64,000 nucleotides of DNA from Ipomoea triloba. Its lineage: Eukaryota > Streptophyta > Magnoliopsida > Solanales > Convolvulaceae. The stretch is taken from positions 8,775,419-8,839,418 of the forward strand of contig NC_044920.1 in the NCBI RefSeq assembly GCF_003576645.1, written 5' to 3'. Under the pieces are notes generated by a model, which saw only the letters and a list, made by a program, of their open reading frames with translations, was not told the DNA's origin and made no database searches. The position numbers and the translations under genes were made by a program. This document shows positions 10,934-20,512 of the stretch, in pieces (the first letter of the stretch is position 1; the number at the start of each line of letters is the position of its first letter).

Positions 10934-13423
10934 TCAGGCAGATTTAGGTACCCAACTTTTGGGTCCTGGTTGGTTAGTAAGTTTAGGCATCCATTTATAC
11001 CTTGGACCCATTACTCCAGGCCTAGGTGCAATGTAGCCGTTATATGATTGATAATCATAAGGAATGCTAGCAAAAGTTTTGGGTCTCTTTGGTGCATAAA
11101 TCAACTTAGGTATAGACTTTTCGATCGGCTTACGCACCATGCCTTTCATACGCTGTTTGGTCATGTGAAATTGCTGGAAGTGAGGTTTCTTCCAGAAATC
11201 ATGATCCGATGACCAATCCTCACTAGATGGATAGAGTCTGCCTTTCTCCATCCGTGAGTTCCTAACTCTATGGAACTCAGACCTTCCATATTCGCCTTGA
11301 GGCGCATTATATGGAATGTAGCTTCTTTTGTACTTGGAACAGCCTTGCGAGAGATAGCTAGGTGATCTCTCGATATTGTTTACGCCTTGCGAGAGATAGC
11401 TAGGTGATCTCTCGATATTGTTTACCCGGCCATTCTTCGTAGCAGGTGATCTCTCGATATTGTTTACCCGGCCATTCTTCGTAGCTTTCCTATACTCGAT
11501 ATTGTTTACCCGGCCATTCTTCGTAGCTTTCCTATACTTTCCATTGCTGGTGTATAGGGATGGTTTATGAATAGCTACTCTGGTCTTTTCTGTAGGTCCT
11601 TTATGACCCTTATTCGGTTTGGGTTGAGATCCTCCATTACTTGAAATTCCCAAACCATTGGTCTGTTTATCTCTCGAGAGACAGTCTTGACGGAACCCTA
11701 GACCGGTTCTATCACTGGTAGGTCTGTGATCATTCACCATTTTCTCCATAGCTTTGGAGGAATTAGTGTATGATGCTATGACCTTTCTAAGATTAAGCTC
11801 TCTGGTTTCTCGAGCTTTGCACTCTTCAGCCAGTAGGATTACTTTAGCTTCTAACTCTCTTACTTTGAGAGTTAGCTCCGAATTCTCTTTCGAGACGTTC
11901 TTAAGCATATCTCTTTCAGTAGTTAGCTTGCTGTTTTCTTCCCTGATTTTGGCATGAGTGCTGTTAGCGACAGCGAGATCCCTTTTAAGTGTTTCAAGCA
12001 TCTCAAAGGGATCTTCATTGCTTCTGAACGAAGAACAACGAGAGGTAGAGGTAGAGCAGCGAGATGTGGAAGTAGAGGTTACCTCATTGTCAATGGCCAT
12101 TAGACATTGATCCTCTTCTTCCTCGGTGTATAAGCAGATGAGTCCCCTCTCATCTTTTGAGCTGCTGCTGCCTTCACTGGAGCTCGACGTCTCGGACTCT
12201 GAGCTGCTGCTGCCTTCACTGGAGCTCGACGTCTCGGACTCCTCGATTGTGCTGCCTTCACTGGAGCTCGACGTCTCGGACTCCTCGATTGCTCTGCCTT
12301 CACTGGAGCTCGACGTCTCGGACTCCTCGATTGCTCTCTCGAGTTCCTCAGCAACAAGCGCCTTTCTGCGCAGATGTTTCTTTGAATCTCCGTTGAAGCC
12401 ACTTTGTGCTGGCTTCTCTTTGGATTCCTCCTTTTTCCTGGAGTCCCTGCCATCTTGGCCTTGATACTTACTTACCATAGGGTAAGGACACTCGGCTTTG
12501 AAATGTCCTGGTCTCCTGCAGTTGTAGCAAAGACCCTGATTTTCCTCCTCTATCCTTCTGGATGAATGTTTCTCATTGTTCCTTCTTGAGGAGGAAGGTG
12601 AACTTGTGTTGCTCTCCGTTGACTTCCTCATGAATTTCCTGAATTTCCTCATGAAGAGAGCAAACTGTTCGTCAGATAACATATTAGTAGGGTTAGGGTC
12701 TGACCTTGAGGATGTGGATGGTTGATCAGCAACAAGTGCCACGTTTCGTCGGTCCACTACGTCCTCATCTCTCGGGAACATCTCAAACTCGAAGGCTTTG
12801 AGATCTCGAAAAAGTTGGTTTGTGGAGGTATTCTTCAGATCTCTGTGATCTCGCATTGTGATCACCTTCATCTCCCACTCCTTGGTTAGGCCTCGTAGAA
12901 CCTTCAGGTTTAGTTCCTTCTGTGGGATGTCCTTGTTGAGATCATTGATCTCGGTTGTCAGCTTCATGAACCGAGATTCCATGCTGTCGACGCTCTCTCC
13001 TGGCTTCATCTTGAAGTCCTCGAACTTCTTCATAGCCACAGTGAGCTTGTTCTCCTTCTCCTGTTCGTCACCTTCACCAATCAACATTAAAGTGTCCCAT
13101 ACCTCTTTGGCTGTATTGCACTTCCTTACTCTAGGGAAGATGGTTTCGTCTATGGCTCTGAAAAGGATGTCCTTGGCAATGTTGTCAAGGTTGTTCCTCT
13201 TCCTATCGTCACTCGTCCATTCTTCCTTAGGTTTGGGGACATACTTTGGTGTATCCTTGGTTTGTTCAGCAGCCGTGTTGACCATTAAAATCTTGACTGG
13301 TCCAGATGTTATAACTTCGGCCATCTCATCATGGAGGGCTGATAGATACGCAAGCATGCGTGTTTTCCAGTCATCGAACCTGCTAAGATCAAAAAGGAGA
13401 TGTCTCGACAACATGCTATCCAT
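10934..13423 (-). CDS. gag: SIRE-A gag (829 codons)
   Basis: Uninterrupted frame encoding the capsid and nucleocapsid precursor. Residues 1-220 are the copia gag domain (FDDWKTRMLAYLSALHDEM, then the helical UBN2-type region). A CCHC zinc knuckle (CYNCRRPGHFKAEC) lies at about 298-311, for RNA packaging. Serine/glutamate repeats fill about 359-421, a coiled coil 470-550, and NNIE repeats 627-694. The C-terminus ends in a tryptophan-rich WMPKLTN...GPKSWVPK segment, which SIRE-B shares. It stops with TGA at 10934. It is longer than most copia gags because of the repeats. The start at 13423 is the first ATG after the PBS. Confidence 0.9.
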   Translation of the reverse strand: MDSMLSRHLLFDLSRFDDWKTRMLAYLSALHDEMAEVITSGPVKILMVNTAAEQTKDTPKYVPKPKEEWTSDDRKRNNLDNIAKDILFRAIDETIFPRVRKCNTAKEVWDTLMLIGEGDEQEKENKLTVAMKKFEDFKMKPGESVDSMESRFMKLTTEINDLNKDIPQKELNLKVLRGLTKEWEMKVITMRDHRDLKNTSTNQLFRDLKAFEFEMFPRDEDVVDRRNVALVADQPSTSSRSDPNPTNMLSDEQFALFMRKFRKFMRKSTESNTSSPSSSRRNNEKHSSRRIEEENQGLCYNCRRPGHFKAECPYPMVSKYQGQDGRDSRKKEESKEKPAQSGFNGDSKKHLRRKALVAEELERAIEESETSSSSEGRAIEESETSSSSEGSTIEESETSSSSEGSSSSESETSSSSEGSSSSKDERGLICLYTEEEEDQCLMAIDNEVTSTSTSRCSTSTSRCSSFRSNEDPFEMLETLKRDLAVANSTHAKIREENSKLTTERDMLKNVSKENSELTLKVRELEAKVILLAEECKARETRELNLRKVIASYTNSSKAMEKMVNDHRPTSDRTGLGFRQDCLSRDKQTNGLGISSNGGSQPKPNKGHKGPTEKTRVAIHKPSLYTSNGKYRKATKNGRVNNIEYRKATKNGRVNNIERSPATKNGRVNNIERSPSYLSQGVNNIERSPSYLSQGCSKYKRSYIPYNAPQGEYGRSEFHRVRNSRMEKGRLYPSSEDWSSDHDFWKKPHFQQFHMTKQRMKGMVRKPIEKSIPKLIYAPKRPKTFASIPYDYQSYNGYIAPRPGVMGPRYKWMPKLTNQPGPKSWVPKSA
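11341..11545 (-). repeat. NNIE minisatellite in SIRE-A gag
   Basis: Mosaic tandem repeats encode four to five units built from RKATKNGRVNNIE, or NNIERSPSYLSQG. At DNA level GATCTCTCGATATTGTTTAC recurs, combined with either CCGGCCATTCTTCGTAGC or GCCTTGCGAGAGATAGC. All changes are multiples of three, so the frame is kept. Confidence 0.85.
12160..12345 (-). repeat. Serine/glutamate-rich 42-base tandem repeat in gag
   Basis: About four near-identical 42-base units, each carrying CTTCACTGGAGCTCGACGTC, encode EESETSSSSEG-type repeats. The unit length is divisible by three. The units are more alike than neutral drift would leave, so the expansion is recent. The acidic serine tract may be a phosphorylation or protein-contact region. 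Confidence 0.85.
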
Positions 13424-13524
13424 ATTTGAAAAATTATCTCGTGCTTTGAAAATATTTTCAAAAGAATTTTCAAAGAAGGATCTCTAGGCAATATAAACAA
13501 AGGTTTATATCGATCAGAGAACTT

Positions 13525-13536
13525 GCTCTGATACCA
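13525..13536 (-). other. SIRE-A primer binding site (initiator tRNA-Met)
   Basis: Minus strand TGGTATCAGAGC, two bases inside the 5' LTR end. This is the standard copia PBS complementary to the 3' end of initiator methionine tRNA. Confidence 0.93.
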
Positions 13537-13906
13537 ATTGTTGGTCCCAAGGGGATGGGGTACAAGTCTAGAGGGGGGGTGAATAGACTTGTATAAGATT
13601 TTGCAAATCTTTTTCGACCTCTCGTGTGTATTGGACTTAGGATGTTTAGGTCCAATGCCTCACAAGGTGAAGACAAGGTTTTATGCGCAGCGGAAAAGTT
13701 ATCCCCTTTTTAATTAGCACGAGTTTGAGCTAGTTCGAGAGGTGTGATTATATGCAGTGCAGTTCGAGAGTTAGATATCGAGAGATAAAAGCAGAAAGTA
13801 AATGCGAGAGAGATTTTTAAGTGGTTCGGCCAACCCGCCTACATCCACTATTCTTCTAGAAACTCCCTAGAAGGATTGCACTAAAACTTCCCTTTTTAGT
13901 ACAATA

Positions 13907-14185
13907 TCGAGCGCTTGAGCTTTGATCACGAAGCCCGCCTCAAGCCTCAGGTTTTTCGCCCTGCTTCTTGTTACTCCACCTATCGAGCACTTGAGCTTTG
14001 ATCACCAAGCCCGCTTCAAGCCTCAGGATCGTCACAAGACAGCTCACAGGTTACTCCGCCTCTCCTCAAGTTTTTCTCCCCGCTTCTAGTTACTCCACCT
14101 CTCGAGCACTTGAGCTTTGATCACCAAGCCCGCCTCAAGCCTCAGGTTTTTCGCAAGACAGCTGCCAGGTTACTCCGCCTCTTCT
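13907..14185 (-). repeat. Three direct repeats in the SIRE-A LTR
   Basis: Three units of about 75, 118 and 80 bases share TTGAGCTTTGATCACC, AAGCCCGC, CTCAAGCCTCAGG and GTTACTCC. The middle unit contains an extra partial copy. They lie downstream of the TATA box, hence in the transcribed leader. Confidence 0.8.
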
Positions 14186-14491
14186 TGCCTTCTCCAAAGC
14201 AAGGTTGTTCCGGTTGTCACAGTTTGAGTGTAACAATCTCCAATCTGACCAAAAGCTTTCGTTGTATAATCAGCCTTGTAGAGCAGCTTCGGTCACCTTC
14301 TAGATGTATAGCAGTTTAAGCTTTGTAACTCTCTCAAACACTAAGATGTGTTTTTCTCGCTGTTTTGAATATCAGGATGATATTCCGAATTGAGCACTTG
14401 CACTTTTGAAAGTTTGAATCAGACACCTCTTAAGAATTTCGAACGAATCGATCCCCCTTTTTCTCCTCACTATTTTACTTGTGTCTTCACG

Positions 14492-14504
14492 TCCTTATAT
14501 ATGA
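14492..14504 (-). promoter_or_regulatory. SIRE-A LTR TATA box
   Basis: Minus strand CATATATAAGGA, about 850 bases into the LTR from its TGTTAGG end. Transcription of the genomic RNA would start roughly 30 bases further, near 14460. Confidence 0.6.
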
Positions 14505-14950
14505 GAGTTGAGGAATAATTCCGTTGGAGGGAAAATTATTCCGTTTGAAGTCTGTCTCCCATGCTGAGTATGGGACTTGCATATTTTCAGCATTTTTCAT
14601 GGAGTGGTGGTCTTGTAACTTGAACCTTTTGTCTTGTAGTGAATATTCCATAATTCACTTTCTTGAGTCCATGCTCCACTTGCTAAAGTTACTCTTTTTT
14701 TTTTAATATTCCCATTGAACCTCGTTTTAGGGAATAAGACCGACCTTGGATTGGTGTACCTTCTATCCGTTTGTTGTGGAATTCTGATGTGGCATCCATT
14801 TCCGGTAGTTCCCATAATATTCTTTCGGCACCTCCTTAAAATTTTATCTCCATGATATTCTTCTTCTCCAAACTTAGATTATTTTATCCATGCATGTTGA
14901 CTGCCATTTAGCCCCTTGGAGAAGTACCAGTTCATCGAGACCAATGTTGA

Positions 14951-15091
14951 TGTCTCGACCACTTGATGTCTTGATCCCATGTATCGAGAGATCTATCTCT
15001 CGAACTCTGCTTATGTCTCGAACTGGAATGTTGTATCGAGAGATTCTATCTCTCGAACTCTGCTTATGTCTCGAGACTTAGTTGATGTCTC
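14951..15091. promoter_or_regulatory. Cluster of TGTCTC motifs and TCGAGAGAT palindromes in U3
   Basis: TGTCTC, the core of auxin response elements, occurs at 14951, 15014, 15067 and 15086. Between them a unit of about 50 bases is repeated twice, each carrying TCGAGAGAT followed by ATCTCTCGA, a perfect inverted repeat. Direct repeats with palindromic cores upstream of a TATA box are a common LTR enhancer layout. Auxin control is only suggested. Confidence 0.45.
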
Positions 15092-15347
15092 GCAGACCCT
15101 TATTCCTCCAGTGTTGTCCCGTGCCTTCTTCTGATCTGTCTATAAGATTACAACACGAGACTTCTAAGATGTTCACACAAGTTTACCTTAAGCTTAAATA
15201 TTTTCCGAGTTGAGCTCAAGTTACCCGGTTGTATTTTCGCTCTTAGTTTACTTGTCGAACTTACATATAATTTCCTATCTTTTGAGACTTAGGAGATTAT
15301 AGATTACATTTGGTATCATCAAAACCTATTACAATATGTTCCTAACA

Positions 15348-15864
15348 AAAAGTCCCATCTTTAAACTGACTACATGGCACAAACTTGATGTAGCCGTCGT
15401 TCAGGCAATGCAAACGCAAACACTAATGGGAATGTAAACAGAAATGCCAACAGCTCAGTCACGGTCGGTTGCTACATTCTCTCTAAGGGTGAATGGAAAT
15501 ATATGGCTAATTAAAGGCTAAGGGTTAAATAACAAGGGTAAAAAAGAAAAACAATAACAAAGACGGGTGAAGTGCTTAGCACTTATTAATGGTCGCTCTA
15601 AGTATTCAGATGGCCATGCTGTTAGCAGAAGTCAGTCCAGGCGGCCAGCCCAATCATGCCGCACCTCATTAACTGGCGCCACCGGGAGGCCGGAGCCCAT
15701 GATTTGGAGAGCAGTTGGGAGACACCAACTAGGAGAGCGCATGCCCAGCCTGGCGTTGCAGACTTAGCAAGGGAAGTCATGGATTTGAAGCGCAAGATGG
15801 AGGAGAAAGAGACGCGTTCTACGATGCCCCAAATGACTAATGGAGAAGATCTATAGCCGACTAC
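15348..15864. other. Non-annotated stretch between SIRE-A and remnant H
   Basis: Begins with the AAAAG flank of SIRE-A. From about 15600 there are short open pieces on the plus strand, one containing VADLAREVMDLKRKMEEKE, in a different frame from the gag that starts at 15865. This could be the frameshifted N-terminus of a gypsy gag. I see no LTR end, PBS or other signal here. Confidence 0.4.
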
Positions 15865-16259
15865 ATGACGCCCGAGTTTAGTATGCATAATTCCATATAT
15901 GTGCCACCATTGGAGAATTTGAACTTCCACATCCATCCCTCCGTGCTCACTCTAGTTCAAAATAGCCCGTTTAGCAGCATACCATCGGAGGATCCTCATG
16001 TACACATTACGAGATATATCCGGGCGTGTGACATGTTTAAGCAAGAAGGTGTGAGCGAGGAGATCATCCGGTTGAAACTATTTCCATTCTCCGTTATCGG
16101 AGAAGCATCTAGGTTGCTTGATAGTCAAGATGACCATCATTTCCGCTCATGGCCACAACTTCACAAGGAGTTTGTGAATGAATTCTTCCCGCTAATGAAC
16201 ACCATGAAGATAAGAAAGCAAGTTCAAAAGTTCAAACAAAGTTCTCTTGCGAGTTTGAG
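15865..16259 (+). pseudogene. gag: Remnant H: Athila-type gag, 5' part (split by a 31.9 kb insertion)
   Basis: Open for 131 codons, then cut at AGT TTG AG by the GagT-1 LTR. The residues (LTLVQNSPF, EDPHVHITRYIRACDMFK, LFPFSVIGEASRLL, SWPQLHKEFVNEFFP) are those of the Athila/Ogre branch of Ty3/gypsy gag. The sequence resumes in frame at 48113 with TTG GGT GAA GCG, giving the family's usual helical continuation (ACRRFKTLKRQWPPN). The TTGAG/TTGGG pair at the two edges is the target duplication with one later change. Confidence 0.88.
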
Positions 16260-16917
16260 TGTAACACCCCTAAATTTTCACGCTAAGATAGGCAAGAAAC
16301 TTAATGCAAAAGCTAGCAAATCTCAGAACCAAATTATATTAAAGCGGAAGCGATACCAATTCACTGAGGGTGCTACGCCACATCTAGGTTAACCACCACC
16401 TAGATGCTATGGCAAAAACCCAAAATCCAAACAATAAATCCTCAAAGGTAATCATAATCTACATAAGTCAATACAATTCATGAAACTAAGGCACGCAGGC
16501 CTGAAATGTCTGAATGAACCCAAAAAAACACTAAACTAATCATAAGGCGAGGTAGATCTACTGCTAGCGCTCTCACGGCTCAATCTACTCCATACCTAGA
16601 AAATAGTTAGAAATATTAGCAAAGAAATGCTAAGCAATCCACCACTCACACTCGTGAGAAGTACAATAGTATAGCATAGGTTGTAAATAGATTTTACACA
16701 CACATATAGAATATATACGCCAATGCAACTGTCCTTCATTTAAAAACTAGATGACTTAACAACAACAAGCTGAATGAATCACAAACCAAGGATACCTCAA
16801 ATGAATCCCATAACAAAGCATGAATCCACAATACAACGGTTGCACAATAAGATATTCAACCAAAGCATAGACTAGACTGAATCAACACAAGTGAAACCAA
16901 CCAACACTACTACACAG

Positions 16918-17452
16918 ACGGCTTTTAACGTCGGCTAAATAGACCCTTTAACGTCGGCTAAAAGCCGACGTTGATCTGGTCGACGTTGTAAGTGTACACA
17001 TACAACGTCGGCTAAAAGTTAGCCGACGTTGTAAGGTACACATACAACGTCGGCTATATGTTACCCGACGTTGTAAGGTACACATATAACGTCGGCTATT
17101 TACAAATAGCCGACGTTGTAGGGAATTTGAAAACTACTTAAATACCCTACAACGTCGGCTATTTACAAATAGTCGACGTTATAGGTAATTTGAAAACTAC
17201 TAAAATACCCTACAACGTCGGCTATTTACAAATAGCCGACGTTGTAGGTAATTTGAAAACAAATAAAATACCCTACAACGTCGGCTATTTACAAATAGCC
17301 GATGTTGTAGGTAATATTAAACCAAAAAAATTACCCTACAACGTCGGCTATTTACAAATAGCCGACGTTGTAGGTAATTTAAAAACAAAAAATTACCCTA
17401 CAACGTCGGCTAATAAGACTAGCCGACGTTGTAGGGTAATTTTTTTGTTTTT
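16918..17452. repeat. CACTA left subterminal array of palindromes
   Basis: Ten or more head-to-head copies of CAACGTCGGCTA. From about 17095 the pattern is regular: five units of about 60 bases, each with a perfect inverted repeat (CGTCGGCTATTTA and its complement around CAAAT), separated by spacers such as GTAATTTGAAAAC. This is the expected transposase-binding region, and each palindrome can fold into a hairpin. Confidence 0.88.
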
Positions 17453-17706
17453 AAATATTCATTTTATTTTTCTATTTACACCCAAAACCTGCTCAAATAT
17501 ATATAGCAATCACAATCATATTCAAAACCTGTACAATTTATATTTATAATATCAAAATTAATAAAAGCAATAAATCTCACAATTGATAATAATTAATAAT
17601 AGAAGTTCATCAAAAATTATCTATATTAATTAATACAAGTCATAATATTATCCCAAACTTTGTACCGAAGCAATAAAAGCAATACATCACATTACTATTT
17701 CACATA

Positions 17707-19166
17707 CTAATGCAATGTATTAATCCATTCATCAATGAAGTACTTGGCCCATGTGTCTCTAACTTCATCAATCTCTTGTTGATTGTAGCTAAATGAACCA
17801 ACTCTCTCCACTATCTATAATAATTGTGAAAAGTAATAAATAATAATTAGTAAGCTAATTTAATCTAGTATTTTTAAAATTTGAATGAGAAATGTATTTT
17901 CTTAAATTACTTGCCTTATCCATTTCTTCGTATGCTTCTTTGGAAAGAATTTTTGAAAACAGTCTCTAGAAACTGATGGAATCAAACTTTAAAGAAGCAA
18001 AATTCAAGAAACTGAAACTAAAACTTTTTTTTTTTTGGAATATGAAACTGAAACTTAAGCACAACTTAGAAGGTTTTCATATGGAGCAGTAACATCTTTA
18101 GTAAAACAACTCAATTAGTTGATAGGACTACTGATGTGTTCTACTTCTAATTTCACCCACAAAATCGTAAAAAGAAGCATAGTTGGCCAGCTTAAATACA
18201 AATGGACCACAGGCTAGTAGAATGCTATAATGAGCAACACTGCAGATCAGTATAGACCAAATACATATTCTAGAGAGTAATTGAACAAATAATATACTAT
18301 AGTCAATAGTGATAAAAAATAAAAAATAATAATAATTGGCATGTGTAGGAACTTCAAAGCACATAAAATGTGCAAAGAAAGAGCTCTGCAATGATAGAAA
18401 TAGAGAAGGAAAAGCATAATGGATGGCACCAATCGAAACATGATTCACATACACAAGTTTACACATGCAAGCACATGGTAAAAAAATCCCATAGTAAAAG
18501 ATAAAATTTTAAAGGATAACCTCATCCCACCAGTAGTGGGACAAGTACTGTAAGCATTTTAGAGTATGCTTCTGAAACTGCAGAAGTTCTGCACACTTCT
18601 CTTTTACCTATAAGTACATTTCTGCGCACAAAAGAAAAAATTAGTGGATATGATCATACAATTACCATTTTTCTGGTTTTGACAGAGCATTCAGTTGTTC
18701 ATTTACAGGAGATATTCTCCAAGTAATCTCATCACCTCCACCATCCTGGCTTTGCTTTATCAACTATCACGTAGAACATAACAAATTTTAGATCACAAAC
18801 TAATTTATTTTTAAGAAACTTTAACAACTATTACTATGCAGCACGCAATTTCAAAACAAAAGAACAGTGCTATCCACACTTTTATCCTATTTCCTGAACA
18901 TATACTTTTTTATATTCTTGGATAGAGAGCAGCGCCAAAGTCTAACAGAAGGCTGAACTCAAACCCAAGGTAGCATGTTTATCTGGGTAATACCTATTGT
19001 GCATTGCAAAAAGTAAAGTTATCAGAAGTTCATGAATGGCAGATTTGAATACTGTTTTGAAAATCACTTACCTTGGGTTCCCAGTAAGCATATGTATTGT
19101 TCCTCATCACTGTCAAAAACAAGTTCCTTCCATCTTGTTATCATCCTTCTCCTTTGGCTTCTGATG
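17707..19166 (-). pseudogene. Captured host-gene-like exons inside the CACTA element
   Basis: Five short open segments on the minus strand are flanked by GT...AG-type sites: 19072-19166, 18666-18763, 18521-18607, 17911-17965 and 17707-17810 (ending in TAG). They encode, among others, RRRMITRWKELVFDSDEEQ, WRISPVNEQLNAL, LQYLSHYWWDE, LSKEAYEEMDKA and DTWAKYFIDEWINTLH. The last two join cleanly in frame. The 18666-18763/18521-18607 junction does not close in phase as I place it, so one boundary is wrong or damaged. I do not recognise the protein, and it is not an obvious transposase. Alternatives: a diverged CACTA accessory gene, or a captured gene 3' end (Pack-CACTA). Confidence 0.5.
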
Positions 19167-20169
19167 CTGTTCCAAAAAGGGAAGGGGAGAATAATCAAAA
19201 TTTCGTAGGAAGCAACTTCTAAAATGAAATTATAATGTGTTTATGTGCATAGAATCCCGCTAAGAGAAGATTAAATTAGCATATTGAAATTATACTTAAA
19301 GATCATCATTGTCAAAGTATATAAAGTAATCTTAACAAAACTACTCTAGTAAAGTTTATTGTAATTAGAAGATATAAAATTTAAGATTACTACAGCTAGA
19401 AATGCACATAAGTGAACTGGAAATTGTGATTAAAGTAGTAGAATAAAAACCACATCAGATTTTAGAAAAAAATGTACCTGAACTATAAGTGAACTGGAAA
19501 TTGTGATTTCCTTTTCCCAAACACAAATAATTAGAGCACCATCTATCATTCTCAAAAATACTCAAGACATAGTACTATTTGGAGCAGTGAGCAAACCTTC
19601 AGCAGAATCAGGAGCCCAAACCAGACAGTTTGCAAGTAAAAAAAAAAAAACAACACACACACAATTAATTCAAAAGGTTATAATAAGATAATGACGTACA
19701 TAAGGCATACCTTTGAAGAAGATTAACAAATATGTGACAACGGACGAGGGAGAGCAAACTGGCATGCGGTGACAGCGGGCAGCGGCGAGCAGGGGAGCAT
19801 TGGTCTCGACGAGCGTTTGCGGTGGTGGAGATCTCGACGAAGTAGATCGGCAGCGTTGGTCTCGACTGTGGAGTGGCGACGGCGTTCCGACATGGCGAAG
19901 CTGCCTATCCAAGACGGCGGCTATGGAACGACGACTGGAGTGGAGACGGCGGTGGCGTTGGTCGTGGAGTGGCAACGGGAAGTGGAGTTAGCGCAGATCT
20001 GGTTTGGACTTGAAGATGTGCGGCGATAGTGAGATAGCTATTTTCGAATTTTGGTTTTGGTCTGAATATTAATTTGGGGGCGACAGCTGTAGCTTATTTG
20101 TTCGACTTTTGGTTTTGGTCTGAATATTAATTTGGGGGTGACGGTTGTTGGGCCGCGGATTGGATTTAT

Positions 20170-20512
20170 TACAAACCCTACAACGTCGGTTATTTTAAAT
20201 AACCGACGTTGTAGGTCAATTATATAAAACACGACGCAATACGACGTCGGCTAAAGTCCTAGCCGACGTCGTATTGCGCGGGGCTGAGTGCGTTTGGTGA
20301 TACGACGTCGGCTAATGCCGTAGCCGACGTCGTATCAACGGTCGCCGGTGTAAAATTGCGATACGACATCGGCTAAACACCTAGCCGACGTCGTATCGCG
20401 TAGTAGTTTTAGGTTGACACCTTTAACCGACGTTAAAGGTTTTTTTTTATTTTTAATTATTTAAATAACATATAACGTCGGCTAATTATTTAGCCGATGT
20501 TGTATGTGATTT
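20170..20512. repeat. CACTA right subterminal inverted repeats
   Basis: Inverted pairs of ACGTCGGYTA at 20180-20215, 20240-20275, 20300-20335, 20360-20400 and 20470-20505, each around a short loop. The middle ones carry TACGACGTCGGCTA rather than CAACGTCGGCTA, so the two ends of the element differ slightly. Just inside, at 20047-20150, a unit of about 60 bases containing GGTCTGAATATTAATTTGGG is present twice. Confidence 0.8.

Larger units (their letters stand above)
1853..15347 (-). mobile_element. SIRE-A: SIRE-type Ty1/copia retrotransposon (left LTR cut by the join)
   Basis: On the minus strand the order is 5' LTR (15347-13539), a PBS matching initiator tRNA-Met, gag, pol (protease, integrase, RT, RNase H), a 1.1 kb spacer, a long extra gene, a polypurine tract and the 3' LTR. 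This is the SIRE/Maximus layout: a copia element with an additional gene after RNase H. The 372 comparable bases of the two LTRs differ at only two positions (near 15282 and 15294), so insertion was recent. Pol carries one frameshift and one nonsense codon; the extra gene carries one of each. gag is open. The right flank begins with AAAAG, and the matching left target duplication lies outside the window or was lost at the join. Confidence 0.93.
13539..15347 (-). repeat. SIRE-A 5' LTR (1,809 bp)
   Basis: Bounded by TGTTAGG (element start, at 15347) and ...ACCAACA (13539), so TG...CA on the element strand. The right edge is followed by AAAAG, a candidate target duplication. U3 holds TGTCTC and TCTCGA motifs and a TATA box at 14492-14504. 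The R/U5 side holds three long direct repeats. Two of 372 comparable bases differ from the other LTR. Confidence 0.92.

Noticed and set aside
12126..12464. Plus-strand ORFs over the serine/glutamate repeats of gag
   Set aside because: They are frame shadows of the 42-base tandem repeat; the minus-strand gag explains the sequence.
17095..17452. Evenly spaced palindromic repeats that look like a CRISPR array
   Set aside because: The repeats are CACTA subterminal motifs, spacers are nearly identical A-rich sequence, there are no cas genes, and the DNA is from a plant.
19740..20030. GC-rich block with overlapping ORFs on both strands inside the CACTA element
   Set aside because: No start context, domain or homology that I recognise. 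The bias comes from base composition. It might be the first exon of the captured gene but I cannot support that.
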